Counted from the first letter of the stretch, positions 1-8,369 are shown. The stretch: 64,000 bases of DNA from Streptomyces sp. CB02923 (GCF_001905005.1 NZ_LWKZ01000024.1:367427-431426), one strand, 5' to 3'. The notes: generated from the sequence alone by a model not told the origin. Made by a program: numbers and translations.

Positions 1-813
1 GACGAATCCGGCCGCTTCGGCGAGCGCTCCCCTGGCGATGCCCGCATCGATGGCGGTGTGCAGCAACTGGGCGACCGCGCCGTGCAGTTGCGGCCCCTCG
101 AAGGTGAGGTGGTGCGGTACGACACGGTCGGCCGGTACGGCGACGGCCTCCAGGCGCACCGTACCGCTGGCGGTGGTGCGCTGGCCCATGCCGTCCCAGT
201 CGTCGGCGACCGTGACGCCGGGCGCGTCACGCGGTACGTACGCGACGTACAGCCGGTCGTCGTCGGCGCGGGCCAGCACCGGGATCCAGTCGGCGAACAG
301 GGCGCCGGTGGAGTAGTGCTTGACCCCGGTCAGCAGGTGGTGGTCACCGGCCGGTTCCAGGCGGGTGCGGATGTCCTGTACGTGCCGGGTGCCCGCCTCG
401 GACTGCGCGTTGCCGAAGCGGCGCCCGGCCAGCACCTCGCGGAAGAAGAACTCCTGCTGGCGGGAACTCCCCTGGGCCAGCAGCACGTTCACGTACACGA
501 AGTGGCTCTGCGGGATCTGGGCGAGGCTGGGGTCGGCGGTGGCCAGCAGCCGGAAGACCTCGGCCAGGGTCCCGGCCGTGACACCGGCGCCGCCGTGCCC
601 GCGCGGCACGGTGATGCCGAGGAGGCCGCTCGCCGAGAGCCGGGCGAGTTCGTCGCGCGGCAGGCGGCGCAGCGCGTCCCGTTCCGCCGCGCCGGAACGA
701 AAGGCGTCGGCCAGCGCGGCCGCCACCGCGAGCGCCTCGGCGTCGTCGGCGATGACGTGTGCCGCTCCGCCGGCCGGTGGCGGGGCCGGGGCGGTGGGCA
801 GGGAAGTGGTCAC
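1..813 (-). CDS. SfnB-like acyl-CoA dehydrogenase family oxidoreductase (3' end beyond window)
   Basis: Partial flavoprotein of the acyl-CoA dehydrogenase fold. It resembles the SfnB/DszC subgroup that acts in sulfur acquisition rather than fatty-acid oxidation. About 271 codons are visible; the C-terminal part lies outside the window. Recognisable segments are an N-terminal helical domain ending in GITVPRGHGGAG, then IPQSHFVYVNVLL, and the mid-domain GVKHYSTGALFADWIPVLA and DDWDGMGQR. A GTG start at 813 is chosen because GAGAGGAG lies just upstream. It is the last visible gene of the minus-strand sulfur operon, 24 bp after the flavin reductase, which probably supplies its reduced flavin. The exact substrate is unknown. 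Confidence 0.8.
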   Translation of the reverse strand, partial: MTTSLPTAPAPPPAGGAAHVIADDAEALAVAAALADAFRSGAAERDALRRLPRDELARLSASGLLGITVPRGHGGAGVTAGTLAEVFRLLATADPSLAQIPQSHFVYVNVLLAQGSSRQQEFFFREVLAGRRFGNAQSEAGTRHVQDIRTRLEPAGDHHLLTGVKHYSTGALFADWIPVLARADDDRLYVAYVPRDAPGVTVADDWDGMGQRTTASGTVRLEAVAVPADRVVPHHLTFEGPQLHGAVAQLLHTAIDAGIARGALAEAAGFV

Positions 814-837
814 GATCGCTCCTCTCGTGGCGGCGGT

Positions 838-1392
838 TCAGCCCGCGGCGGCGAGCAGCGGGGCGCGGCCGAGGGCGCCGGAGAACTGGTCGAGGACCTG
901 GTGGAGGGCCTCGGCGGTGCCGGTCTCGATGGCGAGCGCGCCGTCCTCCCGTACGTCGAGGTGCCGGTCCAGGACGAACCAGCCCTGGACGATGTGCGCG
1001 GCGCCCATGGAGGAGAGCACCGGCCGCAGGGCGTAGTCGATGGCCAGGACGTGGGCGGTGGTGCCGCCGGTGGCCAGCGGCAGCACGGTCTTGCCCGCCA
1101 GCGCGTACTGGGGCAGCAGGTCGAGCAGCGACTTCAGGAGCCCCGAATAGGCGGCCTTGTAGACGGGCGTGCCGATGACCACTCCGTCGGCCTGCGCGAA
1201 CAGCCGGGTGGCACGGACGATGTCGGGGTGCTGGAAGTCGGCGCCGAGCAGGGCTTCGGCGGACAGCGTACGGACGTCGAGCTCGATGACGCGGTGGCCT
1301 TCGGCGGTGAGCCTGGTGTCCAGGTGGCGCAGCAGGCGGGCGGTGCGGGAGGCGGCGGAGGGGCTTCCGGAGACGGACAGGACGGTGGGCAT
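838..1392 (-). CDS. NAD(P)H-dependent FMN reductase (SsuE/MsuE type)
   Basis: A 184-residue flavodoxin-like reductase that makes FMNH2 for two-component monooxygenases. The N-terminus has the phosphate-binding GSPSAASRTARLL motif (about residues 9-21). GVVIGTPVYKAAYSGLLK (about 70-87) and the TGGTTAHVLAIDYALRP segment (about 108-124) are characteristic of SsuE/MsuE. The length is normal for the family. It sits between two acyl-CoA-dehydrogenase-fold flavoenzymes and downstream of an SfnG-like monooxygenase, so it is probably their shared reductase. The same fold also occurs in quinone reductases, but the context favours sulfur metabolism. Confidence 0.88.
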   Translation of the reverse strand: MPTVLSVSGSPSAASRTARLLRHLDTRLTAEGHRVIELDVRTLSAEALLGADFQHPDIVRATRLFAQADGVVIGTPVYKAAYSGLLKSLLDLLPQYALAGKTVLPLATGGTTAHVLAIDYALRPVLSSMGAAHIVQGWFVLDRHLDVREDGALAIETGTAEALHQVLDQFSGALGRAPLLAAAG

Positions 1393-1484
1393 GGCGGGTC
1401 ACCTCGGGTGGAACGGTCGGCGGCAGCGAAGGCGGCAGCGGATGGGGAGGGGTGAGGAGCGGGCGGGGAGCGGGCGGGGAGCGG

Positions 1485-2702
1485 TCAGGAGTACCAGGTG
1501 GGGGTGGGCAGTTCGCCGGTGAGGACATAGCGGCCGACTTCGCGGCGCTTGTAGGCCACGGGGTCGTGGAGGGTGTGGGTACGGATGTTGCGCCAGAAGC
1601 GGTCCAGGCCCTCCGCGGTGGCGGTGGACCGGGCGCCGGTGGCCTCGAAGATCCGGTTGGCGGTGTCCAGGGCCACGTCGGTGGCGTGCGCCTTGGCGGC
1701 GGCGACCCGTACCTCGAACTCGCCGCGGTCCTGCTCGGTGACCGCGTCGGGGTCGTCGTGCAGCCGCTGTCCCTCCTCGGCGACCCGGTCGGCGAGGGCC
1801 TGGGCCGCCCACAGGCGGGTGGTCAGGTCTCCGTAGATGTCGATCACGTACGGCTCGTCGACGGCCCGGTCGTGTCCGCCGTGCAGCCAGGGCCGGGTGG
1901 TGTTGCGGGTGTAGCCCGCCGCCGTCTCCAGGGCGCCGGCGGCGATGCCCAGGTAGAAGTTGACGAACACCAGCTGGATGGTGGGGACGTTGAGGGTGTT
2001 GTAGACGCGCGGCTGGAAGGTCTTGCCGACGTAGCCCGCCGCGGCTGCCCAGCCGACGCGGACGTTGTCGAGGGTGACGCCGCCGCTCTCGGTGAGCCGC
2101 TGGCCGATGTTGTCCCAGTCGTCGTGGAAGGCGAGGCCCTCGCTGTCCGAGGGGACGATGGCGAAGACGTGGTTCTCGGTGCCTTCCAGGACGCCTTCGA
2201 GCACGGTGACGTCGGAGACCTTGCTCCCGGTGGAGAAGGACTTGCGGCCGCTGAAGGCCAGCGTGTCGCCTTCGTCCCGTACGGCCACGTCGGCGTCGCG
2301 CGGGTTGACGGCGCCGCCGAAGAACCACCGGCCGCGGGCCGCCTCCGCCTCGACGTGTTCCCACTGCTCGCGGGTGCCGACCAGCCGGGCCGCCCAGTTC
2401 CACAGGTAGTGGTAGCCGAGCAGCTGGGCGATCGAGCCGTCCGCCTTGGCGACCTCGCGTACGACCTGGTAGGCGGTGGTCCAGTCCTGGCCGCCGCCGC
2501 CGTGTGCGGCCGGGCCGAGCAGGGTGACCAGGCCGGCGTCCTTCAGGAGCCGCACCTCGGCGTAGGGGGTGGCGCCGGCCCGGTCGCGGGCGGCGGCGTC
2601 GGTGGCGAGGATCGCGGCGACCTCGGCGGCGCGGGCGGTCCACTCGCGTACGCCGGCGGGCGCGGGACGCGACTGCCAGGTGGTGGGTGCTACGGCACTC
2701 AT
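1485..2702 (-). CDS. DszC-like flavin-dependent monooxygenase (acyl-CoA dehydrogenase fold)
   Basis: A 405-residue protein of the dibenzothiophene monooxygenase (DszC)/SfnB group. These enzymes use FMNH2 and O2 to oxidise organosulfur compounds. Visible segments are GYHYLWNWAARLVG (residues about 96-109), FSGRKSFSTGSKVSD (about 149-163), DDWDNIGQRLTESGGV (about 193-208), and a C-terminal RNIRTHTLHDPVAYKRREVG that matches the DszC C-terminus closely. The start is ATG at 2702, with GGAGAGACCC upstream. It follows the SfnG-like gene by 73 bp and precedes the flavin reductase. It may oxidise a sulfone, sulfoxide or sulfonate; desulfurisation of dibenzothiophene itself is not implied. Confidence 0.85.
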   Translation of the reverse strand: MSAVAPTTWQSRPAPAGVREWTARAAEVAAILATDAAARDRAGATPYAEVRLLKDAGLVTLLGPAAHGGGGQDWTTAYQVVREVAKADGSIAQLLGYHYLWNWAARLVGTREQWEHVEAEAARGRWFFGGAVNPRDADVAVRDEGDTLAFSGRKSFSTGSKVSDVTVLEGVLEGTENHVFAIVPSDSEGLAFHDDWDNIGQRLTESGGVTLDNVRVGWAAAAGYVGKTFQPRVYNTLNVPTIQLVFVNFYLGIAAGALETAAGYTRNTTRPWLHGGHDRAVDEPYVIDIYGDLTTRLWAAQALADRVAEEGQRLHDDPDAVTEQDRGEFEVRVAAAKAHATDVALDTANRIFEATGARSTATAEGLDRFWRNIRTHTLHDPVAYKRREVGRYVLTGELPTPTWYS

Positions 2703-2775
2703 GGGTCTCTCCTTCGTGCGTCGGTGGGTGCGGGGCGGGTGCGCGGTGCGGGGTGGGCGCGCGGTGCGGGGCCGG

Positions 2776-3909
2776 TCAGGCGAGGGCGGCGGAGGGCCGT
2801 GGCGCGTCGGGCAGTTGGGCCTCCAGTTCGCGTACGAGCGGCAGTACGCGCTTGCCGAAGTACTCGACCTCCTCCAGGTAGTGCAGGAAACCGAGCAGGA
2901 AGAGGTCCACGCCGAGGCGCTTGTACGCGACGATGCGCTCGGCGATCTGTTCCGGGGTGCCGATCAGCCCCGTACGGAACCCGTCGTTGTACAGGACGAG
3001 GTCCTCGAACGACGAGTCCTGCCACATGCCCTTGCCGTCGCCCGTGGACCGGCCCGCCTGGGTGACGGCATGCGAGAAGCCGTGCACGGCCTCGGTGTCC
3101 GCCTTGGCGACGATCTCCCGCAGCACCTCGCGGGCCTCCGCCTCGGTGTCCCGGGCGATCAGGAATCCGTTGAGGCCGAAGCGCGGCGCGGGCCGCCCGG
3201 CGGCCGCCGCCGAGGCCCGGACGTCGGTGAGCTGTTCGGTGACGCCGTCGAAGTCCTTGCCGTTGCTGAAGTACCAGTCGGAGACCCGTCCGGCCATGGC
3301 GCGGGCGGCGGTGGAGTTGCCGCCCTGGAAGATCTCCGGGTGCGGGCGCGGCGGGGTGTTCAGCGGCTTGGGCTTGAGCGAGAAGTCGCGGATGCGGTAG
3401 AAGTCGCCCGCCAGCCGGACGTGGTCCTCGGTCCAGATGCTCCGCAGCGCGGTGATGAACTCCTCGGCCCGCCGGTAGCGTTCGTCGTGCTCCAGCCAGG
3501 GCTCGCCGAGCGCGGTGAACTCGCCCTTGAACCAGCCGCTGACGACGTTGACCGCGAACCGGCCGCCGGACAGCTGGTCCGCCGTGGCCCCCAGTTTGGC
3601 CAGTACGCCGGGGTGCCAGAGGCCGGGGTGGACGGCGGCGATGACCTTCAGGCGCTCGGTGGCGAGCAGCAGGGCGAGGCTGAACGAGGTGGACTCGTGC
3701 TGGTACTCGGCGCCGTAGCCGGCCATGTAGCGGACCTGGGTGAGCGCGTAGTCGAAGCCGCTGTTCTCCGCCAGGACGGCGAGGTCGCGGTTGTAGTCGT
3801 AACCCCAGTCGGTGCGCTGCTCGATGGTGCTGGTGACCAGGCCGCCGCTGACGTTCGGCACCCAGTAGGCGAAGCGGAGCGGGGCGGCGGCGGGGGGCGG
3901 TGCGGGCAT
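2776..3909 (-). CDS. sfnG: Dimethylsulfone monooxygenase SfnG-like (bacterial luciferase family)
   Basis: A 377-residue LLM-class, FMNH2-dependent monooxygenase. SfnG converts dimethylsulfone to methanesulfinate, which releases sulfur for assimilation under sulfate limitation. The N-terminal FAYWVPNVSGGLVTSTIEQR, RFAVNVVSGWFKGEF, EIFQGGNSTAARAMAGR and a C-terminal LFLLGFLHYLEEVEYFGKRV are typical of SfnG and related alkanesulfonate monooxygenases. ATG at 3909 is preferred over longer reading frames because homology begins right after it and GGGAG lies upstream. It is the first enzyme gene of the operon, about 290 bp downstream of a sulfur-type leader peptide. Confidence 0.88.
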   Translation of the reverse strand: MPAPPPAAAPLRFAYWVPNVSGGLVTSTIEQRTDWGYDYNRDLAVLAENSGFDYALTQVRYMAGYGAEYQHESTSFSLALLLATERLKVIAAVHPGLWHPGVLAKLGATADQLSGGRFAVNVVSGWFKGEFTALGEPWLEHDERYRRAEEFITALRSIWTEDHVRLAGDFYRIRDFSLKPKPLNTPPRPHPEIFQGGNSTAARAMAGRVSDWYFSNGKDFDGVTEQLTDVRASAAAAGRPAPRFGLNGFLIARDTEAEAREVLREIVAKADTEAVHGFSHAVTQAGRSTGDGKGMWQDSSFEDLVLYNDGFRTGLIGTPEQIAERIVAYKRLGVDLFLLGFLHYLEEVEYFGKRVLPLVRELEAQLPDAPRPSAALA

Positions 3910-4495
3910 TGGGTGCTCCCGGTGGGTCTGGAAGGGCGTGGCGGCGCGTGGCCGCGGCGGTACACGGTCACGGGCGCGGAACCGGCCCTGGAGAACAAAG
4001 GGGGAATGCGGTACCGGCCTGCACGCGCAGAAATGACGGATGCGCGAATCACGCAGCCAGCGGCATTTCCGGAGGTACCTGAACCGGAGGTACCGGAAGG
4101 AGAAAAGCGGCGTGAATGAGCAAGGATCCGGAGTGCGGATCAACCGGCTCGCCGGAAGAACGCCGGAAGAACGCCGGAAAAAGGCGGACCGATGGCGCCG
4201 CTACCGGCCGGAGCGCCGACACAGGGCGCTGGAGACACGTACGAGGTCCACATGACGCCGTTGAGTGAGCTGCCCGGATTTCTTCATCAACACGTCACCT
4301 CCCCGCAACAATTCGGCGGTACGGCCGCGACCGGCCGTCCGTTTCCCGCCTCTCCGGGAGTTTACCCAGGCAGCCGCCGCAGGTCGACAAGGCATCCGCG
4401 AGGTGGTGATAGGGTCCCCCTTCCACCACCCCATCGGCCGATGAATTCCGCCGGTGAATTCACCGGCCCCCGGTATCGGTTGGAGGCACACCACC
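3910..4495. promoter_or_regulatory. Divergent sulfur-operon/LysR intergenic region
   Basis: A 586-bp region separates sfnG from the divergent LysR gene. It contains a leader-peptide ORF on the sfnG strand (4201-4287). It also holds a short tandem repeat of CGCCGGAAGAA around 4152-4180 and two GGAGGTACC-type repeats near 4071-4100. The long transcribed leader (about 290 nt after the leader ORF) leaves room for an attenuator, but no clean terminator/antiterminator pair was resolved by eye. The promoters were not located with confidence. Confidence 0.5.
4201..4287 (-). CDS. Putative cysteine-responsive leader peptide (RRHVDL...SALC type)
   Basis: A 28-codon ORF whose product contains QRRHVDLVRVSSALCRR, with the single cysteine near the end. 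This matches the actinobacterial leader-peptide family (consensus R-x-HVDL-x-R-x-x-SA-x-C) that lies upstream of sulfur-assimilation and sulfonate genes. A strong GGGGAGG lies 10 nt before the ATG at 4287; an in-frame GTG at 4293 is an alternative. It is transcribed toward sfnG. The inference is that stalling at the Cys codon when charged tRNA-Cys is scarce allows downstream expression. It is too short for most gene finders. Confidence 0.82.
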   Translation of the reverse strand: MKKSGQLTQRRHVDLVRVSSALCRRSGR

Positions 4496-5446
4496 GTGCG
4501 CATGGAACAGCTGGAATACCTGGCGGCGGTCACCCGGCTCGGATCGCTGCGCCGCGCGGCGGAGGAACTGCACCTGTCGCAGCCCGCGCTGAGCGAGACG
4601 GTCCGCAATCTGGAACGGGAGCTGGGGGTGGAGCTGCTGGAACGCAAGCGGTCCGGAGCGAAGATCAGCGCCGAGGGGCGGGAGCTGCTGCCGCACATCG
4701 CCGGGGTGCTGGACGCGGTCGACCGGCTGCGGCGGGCGGCCGACGACCAGCACCACGTCAGCCGGATGGTGCGGCTGGGCACGGTCAACGCCGCCACCGT
4801 CCCGCTGCTGGTACCGGCCGTCCGCGAGTTCCGCGCCGCCCATCCGCTGACGCAGATGGAGGTGGTCGCGGCGCAGCAGGACGCCATCCAGCAGGGTCTC
4901 GCCGAGGGCGGGTTCGACCTCGGGCTGGTCAACTACCTGCGGGGCGACGACCTGCCGCCCGATCTGCACACCACCGAGCTGCTGCGCGGGCGCCCGGTCG
5001 TCTGTGTGCGCCCGGACAGCCCGCTGGCCGCGCTCCCGGCGGTCACCGTCGCCGATCTGCTGGCCGAGCCGCTGATCGTGATGCGGTCCGGGTACGTCAT
5101 GCACCGTTACGTCCACCGGCTGCTCAGGGGCCGCGCACCGTCCTTCTCGTACTCCACCGACGGCGCGGAGATGGGCAAGCTGATGGTGGCCGAGGGGCTC
5201 GGCGCCACCGTGCTGCCCGATTACAGCGTGCTCGGCGACCCGCTGGAGCGCAGCGGCGCGATCACCTGCCGCCCGCTGGCGGACGACGCCACCGAGGTCC
5301 GCATGGTCATCCAGCGCCGCCGCGCGGGCTCGGTGCCCCGGGCGGCGCGGGACCTGCACGCGATCTTCGTCCGGAGGGCCGGGGAGCGGTCGCGGGCCGG
5401 GGTCCTGCCGAGGAGCCGCGCCACCGGCGATCACGGCCCGGCCTGA
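4496..5446 (+). CDS. LysR-family transcriptional regulator (divergent from the sulfur operon)
   Basis: A regulator of about 316 residues. The N-terminal winged helix-turn-helix starts MEQLEYLAAVTRLGSLRRAA, with LHLSQPALSETVRNLERELG as the recognition region (about residues 24-43). A type-2 periplasmic-binding-like effector domain follows from about residue 90. The GTG at 4496 is chosen because GGAGG lies 9 nt upstream; the in-frame ATG at 4502 is too far from it. Divergent orientation to sfnG suggests it controls the sulfur operon, as CysB/Cbl-type LysR proteins do in other bacteria. The effector is unknown. Confidence 0.88.
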   Translation: MRMEQLEYLAAVTRLGSLRRAAEELHLSQPALSETVRNLERELGVELLERKRSGAKISAEGRELLPHIAGVLDAVDRLRRAADDQHHVSRMVRLGTVNAATVPLLVPAVREFRAAHPLTQMEVVAAQQDAIQQGLAEGGFDLGLVNYLRGDDLPPDLHTTELLRGRPVVCVRPDSPLAALPAVTVADLLAEPLIVMRSGYVMHRYVHRLLRGRAPSFSYSTDGAEMGKLMVAEGLGATVLPDYSVLGDPLERSGAITCRPLADDATEVRMVIQRRRAGSVPRAARDLHAIFVRRAGERSRAGVLPRSRATGDHGPA

Positions 5447-5574
5447 CCGGCGGACACGGCCCGGCCCGGCCGGTTCCGGGGCGCGATGAGGCAGGATCGG
5501 GGGGGTGGGACGCACGGCGGACGCGAGCCGTGCGGCCCGGCGCACTGCACGTCGTATCCGGACGGGAGGTCATC

Positions 5575-6387
5575 GTGGCGGTGGAGGTCACCTGGTGGGG
5601 ACATGCCACCGTTACGGTCGCCGACTCGGGCGTACGGGTACTGACGGACCCGCTGTTCACCCGGCGGCTGGCGCATCTGCGGCGCCGCCGGGGCGCGCTC
5701 CCGCCACCGGCCGCGGCCCGCGCCGACGCCGTGCTCGTCTCCCACCTGCACGCCGACCACCTGCACCCGGCCTCGCTGGCCCGCCTCGCGCCGGGCACCC
5801 GGGTGATGGTGCCGTACGGCGCCCTCGCCGCGGTGCCGGGGCTGCGGCGGGTGGCGGCGGCGCGCGGGCTGCCGGTCACCGAGCTGCGGCCCGGCGACAC
5901 GGTCACGGTCCGCGCCGCGCGGGCGAACGGGTGCGGCCCCGGCGAGGTGACCGTCCGCGCGGTGCACGCGGCGCACGACGGGCGCCGGCTGCCGTACGGC
6001 CCGCACCGGGTCCCGGCGCTCGGCTATGTGGTGCACGGCGCGGCGTCGACGTATTTCGCGGGCGACACCGGGCTCTTCGACACGATGGCCGAGGAGGTCG
6101 GCGCCTGCGATGTGGCGCTGCTGCCGGTGGGCGGCTGGGGGCCGTTCCTCGGCCACGGGCATCTGGACGCACGGCGGGCGGCCGAGGCGGCGGCCCGGCT
6201 GGCACCGGCCAGCGCGGTCCCGGTGCACTACGGCACGTACTGGCCGATCGGCCTGGACGCGGTGCGCCCGCACGAGTTCCACTCCCCCGGTGACGAGTTC
6301 GCGCGGCAGGCCGGGCGGCTGGCACCCCGGGTGGCGGTGCACCGGCTCGCGCACGGCGAGTGCGTACGGCTGGCGGGCGCGCGGTGA
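5575..6387 (+). CDS. Metallo-beta-lactamase-fold hydrolase (UlaG-like)
   Basis: A 270-residue MBL-fold protein. WWGHATVTV begins the domain. LVSHLHADHLHPASLARL (about residues 57-74) supplies the HxHxDH metal site. FAGDTGLFDTM carries the bridging Asp, and a C-terminal HYGTYWPIGLDAVRPHEF carries a late His ligand. The class fits UlaG/NAPE-PLD-like hydrolases rather than true beta-lactamases. The GTG start at 5575 has GGGAGGT upstream. The stop codon overlaps the start of the DedA gene by 4 bp (GTGA), so the two are translationally coupled. Confidence 0.85.
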   Translation: MAVEVTWWGHATVTVADSGVRVLTDPLFTRRLAHLRRRRGALPPPAAARADAVLVSHLHADHLHPASLARLAPGTRVMVPYGALAAVPGLRRVAAARGLPVTELRPGDTVTVRAARANGCGPGEVTVRAVHAAHDGRRLPYGPHRVPALGYVVHGAASTYFAGDTGLFDTMAEEVGACDVALLPVGGWGPFLGHGHLDARRAAEAAARLAPASAVPVHYGTYWPIGLDAVRPHEFHSPGDEFARQAGRLAPRVAVHRLAHGECVRLAGAR

Positions 6388-7004
6388 TCGGCGGGCTGGC
6401 GGGCAGCGTGCCGCCCGAATCGACGCAGCAGGTGGTGGGCTACCCGTCGCTGTTCCTGCTGGTGGTCCTGGGGTCGCTGGTGCCGGTGGTGCCGACGGGT
6501 GCGGTGGTCAGCTCGGCCGCGGTGGTGGCCTTCCACCAGAGATCGCCGTGGGCCCTGCTGGTCGTCTTCGGAGTGGCCGCGCTCGCCGCCTTCCTCGGCG
6601 ATCTGGGGCTGTACTGGCTCGGACAGCGCGGCGTACGGTCCCGCAACGGGTCGCGCTGGCTGGAGCGACTGCGCGACCGCGCGGCGCCGGAGCGGCTGGC
6701 ACAGGCGCAGACCAAGCTGCGCGAGCACGGGGTGCTGGTGCTCGTGCTGTCGCGGCTGGTGCCCGCCGGGCGGATACCGGTGATGCTGGCGTGCCTGCTG
6801 TCCCGGATGCCGCTGCGGCGCTTCGCCCGCGGCGACCTGCCGGCCTGTCTGGCCTGGGCGGTGACGTACCAGCTCATCGGCCTGCTGGGCGGTTCCCTGT
6901 TCAGCAAACCGTGGCAGGGCGTGGCCGCGGCGATCGGCCTGACGCTGGCGCTCAGCGCAGCACCGGCGGCGTGGCGGCGGCTGCGGCACGGCAAGGCCTC
7001 CTGA
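6384..7004 (+). CDS. DedA-family membrane protein
   Basis: A 206-residue integral membrane protein with about four or five hydrophobic segments. It carries the DedA/SNARE-associated hallmark: SLVPVVPTGAVVSSAAV near the N-terminus, FLGDLGLYWLGQR, and a re-entrant motif LSRLVPAGRIPVMLACLLS (about residues 131-149). DedA proteins influence membrane lipid distribution and undecaprenyl-phosphate recycling. The GTG at 6384 overlaps the stop codon of the MBL-fold gene (GTGA), so the two form an operon. The next gene is convergent at 7052. Confidence 0.85.
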   Translation: MIGGLAGSVPPESTQQVVGYPSLFLLVVLGSLVPVVPTGAVVSSAAVVAFHQRSPWALLVVFGVAALAAFLGDLGLYWLGQRGVRSRNGSRWLERLRDRAAPERLAQAQTKLREHGVLVLVLSRLVPAGRIPVMLACLLSRMPLRRFARGDLPACLAWAVTYQLIGLLGGSLFSKPWQGVAAAIGLTLALSAAPAAWRRLRHGKAS

Positions 7005-7051
7005 ACGGCCGTACGCCACCCGCCGTCCTCTCCCCCGCCCTCGGAAGTCCG

Positions 7052-8173
7052 TCACCCCTCGGTCGGCGCATTCCCGCCCACCGGAGCGCCCTCCAAAACG
7101 CGCGACGCGCCCACCGCGAGGTCCCACAGATCGTCGCGTGGGCGCCCGGCGGCCTCCCAGGCGGTGCGTACGCGGTGCAGCGGCTCCAGGGGGGCTTCGG
7201 CCGACAGCAGGAACGTCGACCAGTGCATCGGGGCCATCGCGCGGGCGCCCAGGTCCTGGCAGGCGCGGACCGCTTCCTCGGGGTCGGTGTGCACCGGGCG
7301 CAGCATCCAGCGCGGGTCGTACGCGCCGATCGGCAGCAGCGCCAGGTCGATGCCCGGGTACCGGGCGCCGATCTCCTCGAACCAGTGGCCGTAGCCGGTG
7401 TCGCCCGCGAAGTACACCCGCCGCCCGTCCGGCGCCGTCAGCACCCAGCCGCCCCACAGGGAGCGGCAGGTGTCGGTCAGTGTGCGCTTGCTCCAGTGGT
7501 GGGCGGGGACGAAGTCGAAGCGGACCGGTCCGGCGGGTCCGGGCAGTTCGACGGCTTCCCACCAGTCCAGGTCGGTGACGTCGGTGAAGCGGCGTCGGCG
7601 GGCCCAGCGGGCGAGGCCGGCGGGCACCAGGAGCGGGGTGTGCGGCGGCAGCCGCTTGAGGGTGGGGGCGTCCAGGTGGTCGTAGTGGTTGTGGCTGATG
7701 ACGACCGCGTCGACGGGCGGCAGGTCCTGCCAGCGGACGCCGACCGGGGTGACGCGGGGCGGGGTGCCGAGGATCTTGCGGGACCACACCGGGTCGGTCA
7801 GCACGGTCAGGCCGCCGATGCGCAGCACCCAGCTCGCGTGGCCCGCCCAGGTGACGGCGATGTCCCGGGGGCCGGGCCGCGGCATCGGGCCCGGCTCGAA
7901 CGGGAGGTCGGGGATGTCGAGGAGGGCCTGTGCGGACGGCCGCAGTTTGCCTTCGCGGGCGATGCGGGCCAGGGCGCGTACCCCGGGCAGGGGCGCGGTG
8001 AGCCGGTCGGTGAAGTCGCGGGGCCAGGTGCGGACCTCGCGCAGCGGGCGGACCGGCGCGGGGGTGACGCCGGCCGGGTGGGGACCGGCGGCCTGGTGGG
8101 GACCGGCGGCCTGGTGGGGACCGGCGGCCGGTGGGAGAGGCTCGGTGAGGGAACGTTCGGTCTGTTCGGTCAT
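7052..8173 (-). CDS. NAPE-PLD-like metallo-beta-lactamase-fold phosphodiesterase
   Basis: An MBL-fold hydrolase of about 373 residues. Key motifs are WAGHASWVLRIGGLTVLTDP, VVISHNHYDHLDAPTLKRL (HxHxDH metal site), YFAGDTGYGHWFEEIG and APMHWSTFLL near the C-terminus. All are typical of the family of N-acyl-phosphatidylethanolamine phospholipase D and bacterial relatives that may act on lipids. ATG at 8173 is preferred because GGAG lies 8 nt upstream; the ATG at 8197 has no RBS. The N-terminal tail contains a tandem peptide repeat (HQAAGP). It is convergent with the DedA gene. Confidence 0.85.
   Translation of the reverse strand: MTEQTERSLTEPLPPAAGPHQAAGPHQAAGPHPAGVTPAPVRPLREVRTWPRDFTDRLTAPLPGVRALARIAREGKLRPSAQALLDIPDLPFEPGPMPRPGPRDIAVTWAGHASWVLRIGGLTVLTDPVWSRKILGTPPRVTPVGVRWQDLPPVDAVVISHNHYDHLDAPTLKRLPPHTPLLVPAGLARWARRRRFTDVTDLDWWEAVELPGPAGPVRFDFVPAHHWSKRTLTDTCRSLWGGWVLTAPDGRRVYFAGDTGYGHWFEEIGARYPGIDLALLPIGAYDPRWMLRPVHTDPEEAVRACQDLGARAMAPMHWSTFLLSAEAPLEPLHRVRTAWEAAGRPRDDLWDLAVGASRVLEGAPVGGNAPTEG
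8077..8130 (+). repeat. In-frame 18-bp tandem repeat, three copies
   Basis: Three near-identical 18-bp units (GGTGGGGACCGGCGGCCT) lie inside the N-terminal coding region of the MBL-fold gene. On the coding strand they encode repeats of HQAAGP or HPAGVT-like residues. Because 18 is a multiple of three, copy-number change would keep the frame. It is probably a flexible linker of variable length. Confidence 0.85.
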
Positions 8174-8302
8174 CGAGGGGCTCCATTCGGTGGGCATGAC
8201 CGGTCGTGGTGCCGGTCGTGATGCCGGTCGGTGCGGCCACCGGGGTACGGGCGGAGGCCGTGGACGAGGACCGGAGGGGCGGGGGCCGGCGGGACGGTAG
8301 CC

Positions 8303-8362
8303 GGGGAAGGAAGAGGGAGAGAGAGCGGGATAGGGAGAGGGAGAGAGGCAGGAGCGGAAGGG
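8303..8362 (+). repeat. Polypurine tract (low complexity)
   Basis: A 60-nt stretch with only four pyrimidines on the plus strand, made of GGGAGAGA-like units. It lies between the aminotransferase-fold gene stop (8370) and the MBL-fold gene start. A minus-strand transcript would be polypyrimidine there. Its function is unknown. Confidence 0.8.
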
Positions 8363-8369
8363 CGGGCGG

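Noticed and set aside
58..1455. Long plus-strand reading frame opposite the sulfur operon
   Set aside because: It is antisense to three genes with clear family motifs; its product is Gly/Arg/Val-rich with no recognisable domain, a common artefact of high GC.
4201..4932. 243-codon minus-strand frame that includes the leader peptide
   Set aside because: The upstream part is antisense to the LysR gene. Only the last 28 codons after a strong RBS match the leader-peptide family.
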